Notes: generated by a model from the sequence alone, not told the origin. A stretch of 64,000 bases of DNA from Streptomyces sp. NL15-2K (GCF_030551255.1 NZ_CP130630.1:5747501-5811500), one strand, 5' to 3'. Shown: positions 18,203 to 33,660, numbered from the stretch's first letter. Program-made: numbers and translations.

Positions 18203-20188
18203 GTGGCTGACGTACCTGCCGATCTTGCCGCAGTGTGGCCACGAGTGATGGAGCAGCTTCTCGGTGAGGGCCGCGGGCAGGGGGTCGAGGCCAAGGACGA
18301 GCACTGGATCCGGCGCTGCCAGCCGCTCGCGCTGGTCGCGGACACGGCCCTGCTCGCCGTGCCGAACGAATTCGCGAAGGGCGTACTGGAGGGCCGACTG
18401 GCCCCGATCGTCAGCGAGACGCTGAGCCGCGAGTGCGGTCGGCCGATCCGCATCGCGATCACCGTGGACGACTCCGCCGGCGAACCCCCGGCCCCGCCGG
18501 CCCGCCCCCAGCCGCGCTACGAGGAGCCCGAGCTCCCGTCGGGGCAGTACGAGGGATACGGCCGTCACCGCGCCGACGACTCCAGGTCCGGCCGCACGGA
18601 GCAGCCCCCCGGACCGCAGGGCGACCAGCTTCCGACCGCGCGCCCCGCATACCCTTCCGAGTATCAGCGCCCCGAACCCGGCGGCTGGCAGCGCCCGGCC
18701 CAGGACGAGTACAGCTGGCAGCAGCAGCGGCTCGGCTTCCCGGAGCGCGACCCGTACGCGTCGCCGTCGCAGGACGCGTACGGGCAGGAGTCGTACGGCT
18801 CTCCCGCACAGGATTCGTACGCGCCGCCGTCCCAGGACTACCGCCCGCAGTCGATGGAGCGCCCGTCGTACGACACACAGCGCCCCGACTACGACCAGCG
18901 ACCCGAATACGACCCGCGACCCGAATACGACCCGCGACCGGACTACGGCTCCCGGTCGGACTACGACCGTCGACCGGACCGTGACTCGTCGCGCCCCGAC
19001 TACACCCAGCGCGACACCCGCCGTGACCTGCCCGATCCTCCGTCCGGCGGCGGGCACGTCCACCGCGGTGGTCCCGTCGGTTCCCATCTGCCCACCACCG
19101 GGGCTCCCGGCCCGCTGGCCGCGCAGCCCGCGCCGGCGACCGGCCCGGGTGAGCCGACCGCGCGCCTGAACCCGAAGTACCTCTTCGACACGTTCGTCAT
19201 CGGCGCCTCGAACCGGTTCGCGCACGCGGCCGCGGTCGCCGTCGCCGAGGCGCCCGCGAAGGCGTACAACCCCCTCTTCATCTACGGGGAGTCGGGACTC
19301 GGCAAGACCCACCTGCTGCACGCGATCGGGCACTACGCGCGCAGCCTGTACCCCGGTACGCGCGTGCGGTACGTGAGCTCGGAGGAGTTCACCAACGAGT
19401 TCATCAACTCCATCCGCGACGGCAAGGGCGACAGCTTTCGCAAGCGCTATCGCGAGATGGACATCCTGCTCGTCGACGACATCCAGTTCCTGGCGGACAA
19501 GGAGTCGACGCAGGAGGAGTTCTTCCACACCTTCAACACGCTCCACAACGCGAACAAGCAGATCGTGCTGTCCAGCGACCGGCCGCCGAAGCAGCTGGTC
19601 ACGCTGGAGGACCGGCTGCGGAACCGTTTCGAATGGGGTCTGATCACCGACGTCCAGCCTCCCGAGCTGGAGACGCGCATCGCGATCCTGCGCAAGAAGG
19701 CGGTGCAGGAGCAGCTCAACGCCCCGCCGGAGGTGCTGGAGTTCATCGCCTCGCGGATCTCGCGGAACATCCGTGAGCTGGAGGGCGCGCTGATCCGGGT
19801 GACGGCGTTCGCCTCGCTCAACCGGCAGCCGGTGGACCTGGGCCTGACCGAGATCGTCCTCAAGGACCTGATCCCCGGCGGAGAGGACTCCACGCCCGAG
19901 ATCACCTCGACGGCGATCATGAGCGCGACCGCCGACTACTTCGGCCTCACGGTCGAGGATCTGTGCGGCAGCTCGCGCGGCCGCCAGCTCGTCACGGCCC
20001 GGCAGATCGCCATGTACCTGTGCCGCGAGCTGACGGACCTCTCCCTGCCGAAGATCGGCGCGCTGTTCGGCGGTCGGGACCACACGACGGTGATGCACGC
20101 CGACCGCAAGATCCGCAATCTGATGGCGGAGCGGCGCTCCATCTACAACCAGGTCACGGAGCTCACCAACCGCATCAAGAACGGCTGA
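18203..20188 (+). CDS. dnaA: chromosomal replication initiator DnaA
   Basis: DnaA binds oriC boxes and opens the origin. The 661-residue protein has domain I (about 1-95), a very long acidic, Tyr/Pro/Arg-rich domain II (about 95-330) typical of Streptomyces and containing short RP-x-YD repeats near residues 225-270, an AAA+ domain III with Walker A GESGLGKT at 362-369 and Walker [10 protein letters not shown], and domain IV with the DNA-binding signature [15 protein letters not shown] near the C-terminus. The GTG at 18203 begins the conserved [13 protein letters not shown]. The domain II length exceeds that of most bacteria by about 200 residues. Confidence 0.97.
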   Translation: MADVPADLAAVWPRVMEQLLGEGRGQGVEAKDEHWIRRCQPLALVADTALLAVPNEFAKGVLEGRLAPIVSETLSRECGRPIRIAITVDDSAGEPPAPPARPQPRYEEPELPSGQYEGYGRHRADDSRSGRTEQPPGPQGDQLPTARPAYPSEYQRPEPGGWQRPAQDEYSWQQQRLGFPERDPYASPSQDAYGQESYGSPAQDSYAPPSQDYRPQSMERPSYDTQRPDYDQRPEYDPRPEYDPRPDYGSRSDYDRRPDRDSSRPDYTQRDTRRDLPDPPSGGGHVHRGGPVGSHLPTTGAPGPLAAQPAPATGPGEPTARLNPKYLFDTFVIGASNRFAHAAAVAVAEAPAKAYNPLFIYGESGLGKTHLLHAIGHYARSLYPGTRVRYVSSEEFTNEFINSIRDGKGDSFRKRYREMDILLVDDIQFLADKESTQEEFFHTFNTLHNANKQIVLSSDRPPKQLVTLEDRLRNRFEWGLITDVQPPELETRIAILRKKAVQEQLNAPPEVLEFIASRISRNIRELEGALIRVTAFASLNRQPVDLGLTEIVLKDLIPGGEDSTPEITSTAIMSATADYFGLTVEDLCGSSRGRQLVTARQIAMYLCRELTDLSLPKIGALFGGRDHTTVMHADRKIRNLMAERRSIYNQVTELTNRIKNG

Positions 20189-20222
20189 CGGAGCAGCCGG
20201 CAGAGACAGTCGTACGGCGCCG

Positions 20223-20256
20223 AGGGCGCCCCGGGTCGAGATTCCCGGGGCGCCCT
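20223..20256 (+). terminator. terminator after dnaA
   Basis: A perfect 13-bp stem (AGGGCGCCCCGGG) with an 8-nt loop lies 34 nt after the dnaA stop. Confidence 0.88.
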
Positions 20257-21057
20257 TCGTTGTTCCCGGGACACCTTCTGTTCGATTACCTGCCGCGTTA
20301 CGGCCTCTCTCCACAGATCCGGCGACTTTTTCCCGTCCACATCCTGGGGACTGGGAAGTTGTCCAGATCGTGTCCACAGAGCACGCTGATGACAGACCAT
20401 CAGACCAGGTCAGGTCCCTGTGGATTGGTGGACGAACGATCTCCACAGACTGTGGACGGAGAGCCGATCCACAGCCTGTGCACGAAGTTGTCCACCGGCA
20501 ACCCACAGGCTGAGGCCGGTTGTCCCCAGTGATCCCCGGCTTCTCCACATCGCTGTCCACTGTTCGGCAACGCGACGCGCCTCCTCACCGACTCGAGTGA
20601 AAGGCGTCACACGAAGGTGCCGGGTTGGGCTGTGGGAAAGGTGGGTAAAGCTGGGGACGGCTCTGGGGAGAAGTGCCCTCAGGCTGTGCATGGGGTGTGC
20701 AGAACTTTCTGTTCTCCACAGAGAGCCCTGGTTGTCCACCGCTCCCGCCCACAGGGCCCGTGGACAAAATCTTGCTGCTGACCTGCGCAAACGGGGTTAT
20801 CCACGGTATCCACAGGCCCTACTACTACTCCCGACTAGAGAGAGCGAGGAATCCGTTTCGAAGGGGGTCCTGTGCACAACTCGCTGTCCGGCGCCCGGCT
20901 GCCCCTCGTCACGACTTGACCCCGAGAGGCACCTACTGTCAGTGGGGTGCGTCAGACTGTTCCCCGTGTCCTTCCCCTCACAGGGGCTGAAGACACCGAG
21001 TCAGACGACGAAGCCAGGCAGGCCGAGCAGCGCCGGCAACAGCAGGAGGCGGCAACA
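20257..21057. other. oriC: oriC, chromosomal replication origin
   Basis: The dnaA-dnaN intergenic region of about 800 bp has no gene and is packed with DnaA-box-like nonamers in both orientations. Those read clearly include 20359-20367, 20370-20378, 20419-20427 (reverse), 20451-20459 (reverse), 20488-20496, 20520-20528, 20712-20720, 20732-20740, 20759-20767 (reverse), 20797-20805, 20806-20814 and 20871-20879 (reverse). The consensus is TTGTCCACA with G/C-rich variants, as known for Streptomyces oriC. The dnaN promoter should also lie at its right end. Confidence 0.95.
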
Positions 21058-22188
21058 GTGAAGATCCGGGTGGAACGCGACGTACTCGCGGAGGCAGTGG
21101 CCTGGGCGGCACGCAGCCTCCCGGCCCGTCCGCCGGCGCCTGTCCTCGCCGGCCTCCTGCTGAAGGCCGAGGACGGCCAGCTGAGCCTGTCCAGCTTCGA
21201 CTACGAGGTCTCGGCGCGGGTGTCCGTGGAGGCGGAGGTCGAGGAGGAGGGCACGGTCCTCGTCTCCGGCCGGCTGCTCGCCGACATCTCCCGCGCCCTC
21301 CCCAACCGCCCGGTGGAGATTTCCACAGAGGGTGTACGGGCGACAGTGGTCTGCGGCTCCTCGCGGTTCACACTCCACACCCTGCCTGTGGAGGAGTACC
21401 CGGCGCTGCCGCAGATGCCGAACGCCACGGGCACGGTCCCCGGCGAGGTCTTCGCGGCCGCGGCCGCCCAGGTGGCCATCGCCGCCGGCCGTGACGACAC
21501 GCTGCCCGTCCTCACCGGTGTGCGCATCGAGATCGAGGGCGACACGGTGACGCTGGCGTCCACCGACCGGTACCGCTTCGCGGTCCGCGAGTTCCTGTGG
21601 AAGCCGGAGAACCCGGAGGCCTCCGCGGTCGCCCTGGTGCCCGCCAAGACGCTCCTGGACACCGCCAAGGCGCTCACGAGCGGCGACAGCGTCATCCTGG
21701 CGCTGTCCGGCGGGGGCTCGGGCGAGGGCCTCATCGGCTTCGAGGGCGCCGGCCGCCGTACGACGACCCGTCTCCTGGAGGGCGACCTCCCGAAGTACCG
21801 CTCGCTGTTCCCGACGGAGTTCAACTCCGTGGCTGTCATCGAGACCGCCCCCTTCGTGGAGGCCGTCAAGCGCGTGGCCCTGGTCGCCGAGCGCAACACC
21901 CCGGTGCGGCTCAGCTTCGAGCAGGGCGTGCTGATCCTGGAGGCCGGCTCCAGCGACGACGCACAGGCTGTGGAAAGGGTCGACGCACAGCTGGAGGGCG
22001 ACGACGTCTCGATCGCCTTCAACCCGACCTTCCTGCTGGACGGCCTGAGCGCCATCGACTCCCCGGTGGCCCAGCTGTCCTTCACGACGTCCACCAAGCC
22101 CGCGCTGCTCAGCGGCAAGTCGGCTGTGGACGCGGAGGCGGACGATGCCTACAAGTACCTGATCATGCCGGTGCGGCTGAGCGGCTGA
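21058..22188 (+). CDS. dnaN: DNA polymerase III beta subunit (sliding clamp)
   Basis: The beta clamp encircles DNA and tethers the replicative polymerase. The 376-residue protein spans the three repeated clamp domains; recognisable stretches are LPVLTGVRIEIEGD and the C-terminal YKYLIMPVRL. The GTG at 21058 is preceded by AGGAGG at 8 nt. A longer in-frame frame reaches 20947 but would run through oriC boxes and lacks family similarity. Confidence 0.96.
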   Translation: MKIRVERDVLAEAVAWAARSLPARPPAPVLAGLLLKAEDGQLSLSSFDYEVSARVSVEAEVEEEGTVLVSGRLLADISRALPNRPVEISTEGVRATVVCGSSRFTLHTLPVEEYPALPQMPNATGTVPGEVFAAAAAQVAIAAGRDDTLPVLTGVRIEIEGDTVTLASTDRYRFAVREFLWKPENPEASAVALVPAKTLLDTAKALTSGDSVILALSGGGSGEGLIGFEGAGRRTTTRLLEGDLPKYRSLFPTEFNSVAVIETAPFVEAVKRVALVAERNTPVRLSFEQGVLILEAGSSDDAQAVERVDAQLEGDDVSIAFNPTFLLDGLSAIDSPVAQLSFTTSTKPALLSGKSAVDAEADDAYKYLIMPVRLSG

Positions 22189-22357
22189 GCGCCCCCTTCA
22201 GGAAACCCGCAGGTCGGGACGTACGCATGAGCGCGTATGCCCACAGATGTGCGCGAGCGTCCGGGTTTAGGCTCGGACGCAGGTACGAAAGTGCCGCGGT
22301 ACGAATGCCCGTACGGGAGTGCCGTCACGCCACGTCGCAAAACCTAAGGAACAACTG

Positions 22358-23233
22358 ATGGAGCTCGGTCTCGTCGGCCTCGGCAAGATGGGCGGCAACA
22401 TGCGCGAGCGGATACGCCGCGCAGGCCACACCGTCGTCGGATACGACCGCAACCCGGACCTCGCCGATGTCCACAGCCTCGAAGAGCTTGTGGGCAAGCT
22501 CAAGGGCCCGCGCGTCGTATGGGTGATGGTCCCGGCCGGTGCCGCGACCCAGTCGACCGTCGACGAGCTCGCCGAGCTCCTGGAGCCCGGTGACGTGGTC
22601 GTGGACGGCGGGAACTCACGCTGGACGGACGACGAGAAGCACGCCGAGGAGCTGGCGGCCAAGGGCATCGGCTTCGTCGACTGCGGCGTCTCCGGCGGCG
22701 TCTGGGGCCTGGAGAACGGCTACGCGCTGATGTACGGCGGCGACGCGGAGAACGTCGCCAAGGTGCAGCCGATCTTCGACGCGCTCAAGCCCGAGGGCGA
22801 GGCCGGTTCGGTGCACGCCGGCAAGGTGGGCGCGGGCCACTTCGCGAAGATGGTCCACAACGGCATCGAGTACGCGATGATGCAGGCCTACGCCGAGGGC
22901 TGGGAGCTCCTGGAGAAGGTCGACTCCGTGACCGACGTCCGGGAGGTCTTCCGCTCCTGGCAGGAGGGCACCGTCATCCGTTCCTGGCTGCTCGACCTCG
23001 CGGTCAACGCCCTCGACGAGGACGAGCACCTGGACAGGCTCAGGGGTTTTGCACAGGACTCCGGCGAGGGACGCTGGACTGTGGAAGCCGCCATCGACAA
23101 CGCCGTGCCGCTCCCCGCGATCACGGCCTCCCTCTTCGCGCGGTTCGCGTCACGCCAGGAGGACTCACCGCAGATGAAGATGATCGCGGCGCTGCGGAAC
23201 CAGTTCGGCGGCCACGCGGTCGAGAGCAAGTAA
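22358..23233 (+). CDS. gnd: 6-phosphogluconate dehydrogenase, decarboxylating (short type)
   Basis: This enzyme oxidises 6-phosphogluconate to ribulose 5-phosphate in the pentose phosphate pathway. The 291-residue protein is of the shorter YqeC/GntZ-like class. It has the nucleotide-binding [12 protein letters not shown] at residues 3-14, DGGNS for substrate contact, and the signature [13 protein letters not shown]. The ATG at 22358 follows AAGGAAC. The gene sits between dnaN and recF, a typical Streptomyces arrangement that differs from the dnaN-recF order of most bacteria. Confidence 0.94.
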   Translation: MELGLVGLGKMGGNMRERIRRAGHTVVGYDRNPDLADVHSLEELVGKLKGPRVVWVMVPAGAATQSTVDELAELLEPGDVVVDGGNSRWTDDEKHAEELAAKGIGFVDCGVSGGVWGLENGYALMYGGDAENVAKVQPIFDALKPEGEAGSVHAGKVGAGHFAKMVHNGIEYAMMQAYAEGWELLEKVDSVTDVREVFRSWQEGTVIRSWLLDLAVNALDEDEHLDRLRGFAQDSGEGRWTVEAAIDNAVPLPAITASLFARFASRQEDSPQMKMIAALRNQFGGHAVESK

Positions 23234-23304
23234 CGCCAGTCGAGAAGAAGTCATCCACAGGACCGCCCGGCGGTCCACAACCTGGGGGAGGTCGGCGCAC
23301 GACC

Positions 23305-24426
23305 ATGCACGTCACGCATCTGTCGCTGGCCGACTTCCGCTCGTACGCCCGGGTCGAAGTTCCGCTCGACCCGGGCGTCACCGCCTTCGTCGGCCCGAAC
23401 GGGCAGGGCAAGACGAACCTCGTCGAGGCGATCGGCTACCTCGCCACCCTCGGCAGCCACCGCGTCTCCTCCGACGCCCCCCTCGTCCGCATGGGCGCCG
23501 ACCGCGCGGTCATCCGGGCGCAGGTGCGGCAGGGCGAGCGGCAGCAACTGATCGAGCTGGAGCTGAACCCGGGCAGGGCGAACCGCGCCCGGATCAACAG
23601 GTCCTCGCAGGTCAGGCCGCGTGACGTGCTGGGCATCGTGCGAACCGTCATGTTCGCCCCCGAGGACCTCGCGCTGGTCAAGGGGGACCCCGGGGAGCGA
23701 CGCCGGTTCCTCGACGAGCTGATCACCGCCCGCTCCCCGCGCATGGCCGGCGTCCGCTCCGACTACGACCGGGTCCTCAAGCAGCGCAACACCCTGCTCA
23801 AGTCGGCCGCGCTGGCCCGCCGGCACGGCGGCCGCTCCATGGACCTGTCCACACTCGACGTCTGGGACCAGCACCTCGCGCGGGTGGGCGGCGAACTGCT
23901 CGCCCAGCGTCTCGACCTGGTCGCCGCGCTTCAGCCGCTCGCCGACAAGGCGTACGAACAGCTGGCCCCGGGCGGCGGCCCGGTCGCCCTGGAGTACAAA
24001 TCGTCCGCGCCCGGCGAGGGGCACACGCGGGAGGACCTCTACGAGCAGCTGATGGCCGCGCTGGCCGACGCCCGCAAGCAGGAGATCGAGCGGGGCGTCA
24101 CCCTCGTAGGGCCTCATCGGGACGATGTGACGCTCAAACTCGGTCAGCTGCCCGCCAAGGGATACGCCTCGCACGGTGAGTCGTGGTCGTACGCTCTGGC
24201 GTTGCGCCTGGCGTCGTACGACCTGCTCAGAGCCGAGGGCAACGAGCCGGTGCTCGTCCTCGACGACGTCTTCGCCGAGCTGGACACCCGTCGCCGCGAA
24301 CGCCTGGCCGAGCTCGTCGCGCCCGGCGAGCAGGTCCTGGTGACCGCCGCGGTCGACGACGACGTACCGCAGGTACTGACCGGAACGCGGTTCACCGTGT
24401 CGGACGGGACGGTGGAGCGCGCATGA
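23305..24426 (+). CDS. recF: DNA replication and repair protein RecF
   Basis: RecF is an SMC-like ATPase that helps load RecA at gaps. The 373-residue protein has Walker [10 protein letters not shown] near residues 30-38, the [11 protein letters not shown] signature, and Walker B with [12 protein letters not shown] near the C-terminus. The ATG at 23305 lies 71 nt after gnd. The stop overlaps the next start by 4 nt (ATGA). Confidence 0.96.
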   Translation: MHVTHLSLADFRSYARVEVPLDPGVTAFVGPNGQGKTNLVEAIGYLATLGSHRVSSDAPLVRMGADRAVIRAQVRQGERQQLIELELNPGRANRARINRSSQVRPRDVLGIVRTVMFAPEDLALVKGDPGERRRFLDELITARSPRMAGVRSDYDRVLKQRNTLLKSAALARRHGGRSMDLSTLDVWDQHLARVGGELLAQRLDLVAALQPLADKAYEQLAPGGGPVALEYKSSAPGEGHTREDLYEQLMAALADARKQEIERGVTLVGPHRDDVTLKLGQLPAKGYASHGESWSYALALRLASYDLLRAEGNEPVLVLDDVFAELDTRRRERLAELVAPGEQVLVTAAVDDDVPQVLTGTRFTVSDGTVERA

Positions 24427-24971
24427 GCACCGAAAAGGATCCCGCAAAGGATCCCGCGCCCAAGAAGAGTCCCGAACCCTCCGGCGTCGACCTCGCGCGC
24501 GTGGCGCTCAGGGCGGCGAAGGAACAGGCACGCGCGCGTGGGGACGCGGCGCAGCAGAAGAAGCAGGCGCGGCGCGGGGGCCTGCGCTCCGGCGCGCGCG
24601 CCGACGGTCGCGACCCCATGGCGCTGGGCGCCGCCATCAACCGCCTCATCACCGAGCGCGGTTGGGAAGCCCCGGCCGCGGTGGGCGGCGTGATGGGCCG
24701 CTGGCCGCAGATCGTCGGCGAGGACCTGGCCAACCACTGCGTACCCGAGCAGTACGACGAGGACGAGCGGGTCCTGGTCGTACGCTGCGACTCCACGGCC
24801 TGGGCGACGAACCTGCGCCTGCTCGCCCCCCAGTTGGTCGCGCGCCTCAACGAGGACCTCGGTCACGGCGCGGTGAAGATGATCAAGGTGCACGGCCCCA
24901 GTGGCCCGGCCCGCCGCTACGGGCCGCTGCGCGCCCCCGGCAGCACGGGTCCCGGCGACACCTATGGGTGA
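24423..24971 (+). CDS. DUF721 (DciA-like) domain protein
   Basis: This 182-residue protein has a basic, Lys/Ala-rich N-terminal half and a C-terminal DUF721 domain (about 70-160, with [17 protein letters not shown] and [20 protein letters not shown]). DUF721 proteins include DciA, which loads the replicative helicase in many bacteria. The place between recF and gyrB in actinobacteria supports a replication role, but no function is shown here. The ATG at 24423 overlaps the recF stop and is preferred to the longer frame from 24183. Confidence 0.88.
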   Translation: MSTEKDPAKDPAPKKSPEPSGVDLARVALRAAKEQARARGDAAQQKKQARRGGLRSGARADGRDPMALGAAINRLITERGWEAPAAVGGVMGRWPQIVGEDLANHCVPEQYDEDERVLVVRCDSTAWATNLRLLAPQLVARLNEDLGHGAVKMIKVHGPSGPARRYGPLRAPGSTGPGDTYG

Positions 24972-27408
<2,437 letters not shown>

Positions 27409-27450
27409 GTCGGTCCCAGCTGACCGCACCAGGAAGGATCTTCACCAGCA

Positions 27451-30045
<2,595 letters not shown>

Positions 30046-30063
30046 CACGAGGAGAGAGTCATC

Positions 30064-30873
30064 GTGAGCGGAGCCACGGGCGCCGGTTCGGTCGGGTCCA
30101 CCGGTACCTCTGCCGGTAAGGGAACGGACGGCGGCGGCCGTGGCTCCGCCGCGAAAGCGACAGACTCGCACACGACCAACCTGCAGGCGATCAAGCCAAG
30201 CGCGACCGAGTCGCAATCGCCCGACACGCATGGATCCCAGGGGGGAACTGTGACGGACACCCGAGGTCCGCAGGCCGAGCGGCCCGCCACCGGCGCGGGT
30301 CGGACCACGGCCCAGGCCGCTCCGGGCGCCCAGCCGCAGCCGTCCGCCCAGCCGGCGCCGCCCGAGGCCGGTTCCCCGCTTCCCGGGGAGCGGCAGCCGC
30401 AGCAGCCCGCCGGGCCCTACCACCCGCCGCAGGCCTACCCGTCGCAGCCGGCCCCCGCGGGCGCCGTACGCCGGCCCCGCACCGGCGCGCGCACCACGCC
30501 CCGTACCCGCAAGGCCCGGCTGCGCGTGGCGAAGGCCGACCCGTGGTCGGTGATGAAGGTCAGCTTCCTGCTCTCCATCGCGCTCGGCATCTGCACGATC
30601 GTCGCGGCCGCCGTGCTGTGGATGGTCATGGACGCGATGGGCGTCTTCTCGACGGTCGGCGGCACGATCTCGGAGGCGACCGGCTCGAACGAGTCGAACG
30701 GCTTCGACCTCCAGTCGTTCCTGTCGCTCCCGAACGTCCTGATGTTCACGACGATCATCGCGGTCATCGACGTCGTCCTCGCGACCGCCCTCGCGACCCT
30801 CGGAGCGTTCATCTACAACCTCTCCGCGGGCTTCGTCGGCGGCGTCGAGCTGACGCTTGCCGAGGACGAGTGA
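30064..30873 (+). CDS. DUF3566 two-pass membrane protein
   Basis: This 269-residue protein has a long disordered Gln/Pro/Thr-rich N-terminal cytoplasmic region (about 1-160) and a C-terminal DUF3566 domain with two membrane segments (VSFLLSIALGICTIVAAAVL and MFTTIIAVIDVVLATALATL). It lies 18 nt after gyrA, as Rv0007 does in mycobacteria, and is probably in the gyrase operon. Function is unknown. The GTG at 30064 has GAGGAGAG before it; an internal GTG at 30250, preceded by AGGGGGGAACT, is a real alternative and would give a 207-residue protein. Confidence 0.85.
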   Translation: MSGATGAGSVGSTGTSAGKGTDGGGRGSAAKATDSHTTNLQAIKPSATESQSPDTHGSQGGTVTDTRGPQAERPATGAGRTTAQAAPGAQPQPSAQPAPPEAGSPLPGERQPQQPAGPYHPPQAYPSQPAPAGAVRRPRTGARTTPRTRKARLRVAKADPWSVMKVSFLLSIALGICTIVAAAVLWMVMDAMGVFSTVGGTISEATGSNESNGFDLQSFLSLPNVLMFTTIIAVIDVVLATALATLGAFIYNLSAGFVGGVELTLAEDE

Positions 30874-30985
30874 ACGCGCTCTTCCGTGCCTCCTGAGGGT
30901 CCCCCCATAACCGATTTTGGGACTGCCCACGTCGTGCGCTAATCTTCAGGAGTCAGCGCGCGGGACACATACCGCAGAGCGCGGC

Positions 30986-31062
30986 GGGGCTATAGCTCAG
31001 TTGGTTAGAGCGCATCCCTGATAAGGATGAGGCCACAGGTTCAAATCCTGTTAGCCCCACCA
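30986..31062 (+). tRNA. tRNA-Ile(GAT)
   Basis: A 77-nt cloverleaf with acceptor arms GGGGCTA/TAGCCCC, anticodon GAT at 31020-31022, the T-loop GGTTCAAATCC and an encoded CCA. The first of three tRNA genes in the window. Confidence 0.97.
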
Positions 31063-31067
31063 GCATG

Positions 31068-31099
31068 AAGACCCTCAGCCGATCACGGTTGGGGGTCTT
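31068..31099 (+). terminator. terminator after tRNA-Ile
   Basis: A 14-bp stem (two G-U pairs in RNA) with a 4-nt loop lies 5 nt after the tRNA. Confidence 0.75.
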
Positions 31100-31146
31100 T
31101 GACGTCCATGGCTGAGGAGCCCCCAACAGCTCCCCCAACAGCTGAG

Positions 31147-31180
31147 AAGACCCCCTGACCGATTGCGGTCAGGGGGTCTT
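31147..31180. terminator. strong bidirectional terminator
   Basis: A perfect 15-bp stem (AAGACCCCCTGACCG) with loop ATTG is flanked by T- and A-rich ends. It lies between tRNA-Ile and the convergent DUF6344-like gene. Confidence 0.88.
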
Positions 31181-31279
31181 GGTTGTCTTCGTCGTCTTCG
31201 TATGTGGCGCTGTACGCAAGTTCGCCGTTACGTCGTCGATGTGAGAGACGGCACGTGAGGTGCCGTGCAGAGGGCGCTG

Positions 31280-31654
31280 TCAGCGCTGGAGATGCTGGAA
31301 GTTCCGGAACTGCACGAGGGGAGTGTCGGGCTCGGCCGGAGCCGAATCGGGCTCGGCGCAGGGCCCGGTGGCCGGGGCGGCCGCGTTCGTGTCCGGGAGG
31401 ATGCGGTGGCGGCAGGTGGGGGTCTTGCCGTGGGCCTCGGCGCGGATGCGCTGTTTCATCGTGGGGGGCAGGGCCCTGGTGTACGCCCAGGGGGCCGGCG
31501 GAGGTGCCATCTCCTGTGCGGTGCTGTTGCGCGTCGGCTCGGTCTGCGGTACGGCCGCGGCGGCGGTCGTCGTGATGAGTCCGAGCCCCGTGCACAGCGC
31601 GAGGAAGACGGTGACGATGGCGGTCCACAGCTTCATGACCTTGTTCTGGGCCAT
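31280..31654 (-). CDS. small exported protein, probably DUF6344
   Basis: This 124-residue protein has a hydrophobic N-terminus (residues about 9-30, LWTAIVTVFLALCTGLGLI) followed by AAAA, a signal peptide or single anchor. The remainder is Pro/Thr/Ala-rich with two cysteines (about C81 and C98) and no known catalytic motif. It lies alone between the tRNA-Ile terminators and the DLW-39 gene. The DUF6344 assignment is from memory of Streptomyces proteins beginning MAQNKVMKLW and is only moderately sure. Confidence 0.65.
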   Translation of the reverse strand: MAQNKVMKLWTAIVTVFLALCTGLGLITTTAAAAVPQTEPTRNSTAQEMAPPPAPWAYTRALPPTMKQRIRAEAHGKTPTCRHRILPDTNAAAPATGPCAEPDSAPAEPDTPLVQFRNFQHLQR

Positions 31655-31991
31655 GGCCCCTCACTTTCGGGTCGGGCGATTTGCGTACTTTCCTCATGAT
31701 GTGTATGAGGGCCGCGAAGTGGTGGACCGACGCCCGTGACGCGTCGCTCTTCCGATCAACACCACTCGGATGGGTGTAAGAGGGGCGAAAATGAGTATAT
31801 GAGGGCGAAAATCGACCAAAGTAACCGTCCGTGGATATGTGATCACCCTCTGATCAGAGCGCTGTCGTCCGCTTCTACTGGGGCGATCCGGACGGGAGTT
31901 GGGGCCCGACTCAGGTCACCGATCGGTCTCGGTCGGTGTGTATAGTCGGGCGCCAGAGGTCCCCTACGTCAAGGAAAGACGAGGTCGCGCG
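31655..31991. promoter_or_regulatory. divergent region with short direct repeats
   Basis: This 337-bp gap contains GAGGGGCGAAAAT at 31780-31792 and GAGGGCGAAAAT at 31801-31812; their shared GGCGAAAAT cores are 20 bp apart, as expected for an operator on one helix face. No gene is supported. Confidence 0.4.
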
Positions 31992-32120
31992 GTGAAGAAG
32001 CTTCTCCTGGTCGCACTGGCCGCCATCGGCGGGCTCCTCGTGTACCGCCAGATCCAGGCGGATCGCGCCGAGCAGGATCTGTGGACGGAGGCGACTGACT
32101 CCGTGCCCACGGGTTCGTGA
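31992..32120 (+). CDS. DLW-39 family small membrane protein
   Basis: This 42-residue protein starts with KKLLLVALAAIGGLLVYRQ, a single short membrane segment, and has the family signature QDLWTEATD near its C-terminus. The family is known only from actinobacteria, often near tRNA-Ile and gyrA, and has no known role. The GTG at 31992 follows AAGGAAAGACGAGG. A terminator hairpin lies 24 nt after the stop. Confidence 0.88.
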   Translation: MKKLLLVALAAIGGLLVYRQIQADRAEQDLWTEATDSVPTGS

Positions 32121-32144
32121 GTTCCGAGATCCGATTCTGAACAG

Positions 32145-32173
32145 ACCCCGGCCGCCCTCGCGGTCGGGGTTTT
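32145..32173 (+). terminator. terminator after the DLW-39 gene
   Basis: A 10-bp stem (ACCCCGGCCG) with a 6-nt loop is followed by TTTT. Confidence 0.85.
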
Positions 32174-32307
32174 GTGTCGCGGGTCCCGCCCCGGGGCGTT
32201 CGGAACCGGGTGTTTCGGACGCTCGTACGGATTGCGCGGATGGCGCGCGCCCCGGCGGGGCAGGATGGGCCACGGTCCCAGGGTCCGGCGATGAGGGGTG
32301 GCGCGTG

Positions 32308-33660
32308 ATGGGGCGGCGTACGGCGGGGTGGCGCACGTGGGCACGACGCGGTCGTCCGTCGGCGCACGCGCGCGTGGCCGCCGCGGGCATGGTTCTGTCC
32401 CTGTGTACGGCGGCAATACTGACCGGCCCGTCGGCGTGGGCGGCCGACACACCGAACTCCTACGCCTTCGCCGCGGACGCCCGGTCGGTCACGGGCGCCA
32501 CGAGAACCACGGACGCCGAACGCCTGCAGCCCGGCGCGACGTACCGCAGCTCCCTCCCCGCCGACGGCAAGATCTACTACCGCCTGACACTCGACGCCGC
32601 CTCGACCGCGTACGTCTCCGCCACGGCCGTCCCCGGCCCGGGCACGAGCGTCTCCGCCACCGACGGCATCAGGGTCTCGATCCAGGACGCCAACAGCCGC
32701 TTCTGCTCCCGGGACACCGCCAGCATCGGCGCGGGACGCAGCCCCCGTCCCATTACGGCGCTCGGAGTGCGCGAGGCATCGCCCGGAGGAGCCCTGTGCC
32801 AGGGCTCCGGCACGTACTTCGTGGTCGTCGAGCGCGTCCGGAGAGCCGACTCCCCGGCGGACGCCTGGGACCTCGAGCTGGCTCCCGTGTCGGAGCCGCC
32901 GGCGCAGCAGGGCGGCGCGACGAGCGCGCCCGAGGGCTGGAACTCCGCCTCGCCCGAACCCCCCACCGGCGAACCCGAGAGCCGCCCCGGCGGCGCGGGC
33001 TTCGACACGGCGACGTCCATCGGGCAGGGCGTCTGGAACTCCGACATCCGGCCCGGGCAGACGCTCTTCTACGAGGTGCCCGTGGACTGGGGCCGACAGC
33101 TCTACGCCACCGCGGAGCTGGGCAGTTCGAGCAGCGGCGACGGCTTCGTCCCCAGCGCCCTGGCGATGTCCCTCTACAACCCCGTGCGCGGCTACGTCGA
33201 CGATGCGGGCGTCGCCTACGACGGCAGCCAGAGATCGGCCGCCCTTCAACCGCTGCCGCCGGTCGAGTACCGCAACCGCCATGCCGTATCCGACAAGGTC
33301 AGCGGCATGCGGTTCGCCGGCTCCTACTACCTCGTCGTGCATCTCGCGGAACGGATGGCCGACGAGTTCGGCGACGGACCGTTCGGACTGACGCTGCGCG
33401 TGCGGGTGGAGGGTGCGGCGCAGTCCGGCCCAGGCTACGCGGGCCAGTCCGAGCCGCAGGACGTCTTCGAGGTCACGGCGCAGGAGCGGGAGGCGGCGGA
33501 GGAGGGCGGCACGGCCGCGGCGGGGAGCGGGACGGCCGCGCGGGGAGGCGGTGAGGCCTCGATGAAGGTGATCGCCGCGGGCGGTATCGGCGCGGGGACC
33601 GTGCTGCTGGTGGTGCTCGGGGCATGGACGGTGATGGGGCGGCGGCGGGCCGGGGCCTGA
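32308..33660 (+). CDS. secreted membrane-anchored protein, hypothetical
   Basis: This 450-residue protein has a signal peptide (residues about 22-45, ending SAWA-AD), a large extracellular region and a C-terminal membrane segment near 425-445 followed by a short RRRAGA tail. Two similar beta-rich segments (about 47-180 and 230-375, each with a phrase like PGxTxFYxVPVD or PADGKIYYRLTL) resemble pre-peptidase C-terminal folds, which is an inference. An acidic Ala/Gly linker precedes the anchor. The ATG at 32308 directly follows a possible GTG start at 32305; the ribosome site is GAGGGG. Confidence 0.8.
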   Translation: MGRRTAGWRTWARRGRPSAHARVAAAGMVLSLCTAAILTGPSAWAADTPNSYAFAADARSVTGATRTTDAERLQPGATYRSSLPADGKIYYRLTLDAASTAYVSATAVPGPGTSVSATDGIRVSIQDANSRFCSRDTASIGAGRSPRPITALGVREASPGGALCQGSGTYFVVVERVRRADSPADAWDLELAPVSEPPAQQGGATSAPEGWNSASPEPPTGEPESRPGGAGFDTATSIGQGVWNSDIRPGQTLFYEVPVDWGRQLYATAELGSSSSGDGFVPSALAMSLYNPVRGYVDDAGVAYDGSQRSAALQPLPPVEYRNRHAVSDKVSGMRFAGSYYLVVHLAERMADEFGDGPFGLTLRVRVEGAAQSGPGYAGQSEPQDVFEVTAQEREAAEEGGTAAAGSGTAARGGGEASMKVIAAGGIGAGTVLLVVLGAWTVMGRRRAGA

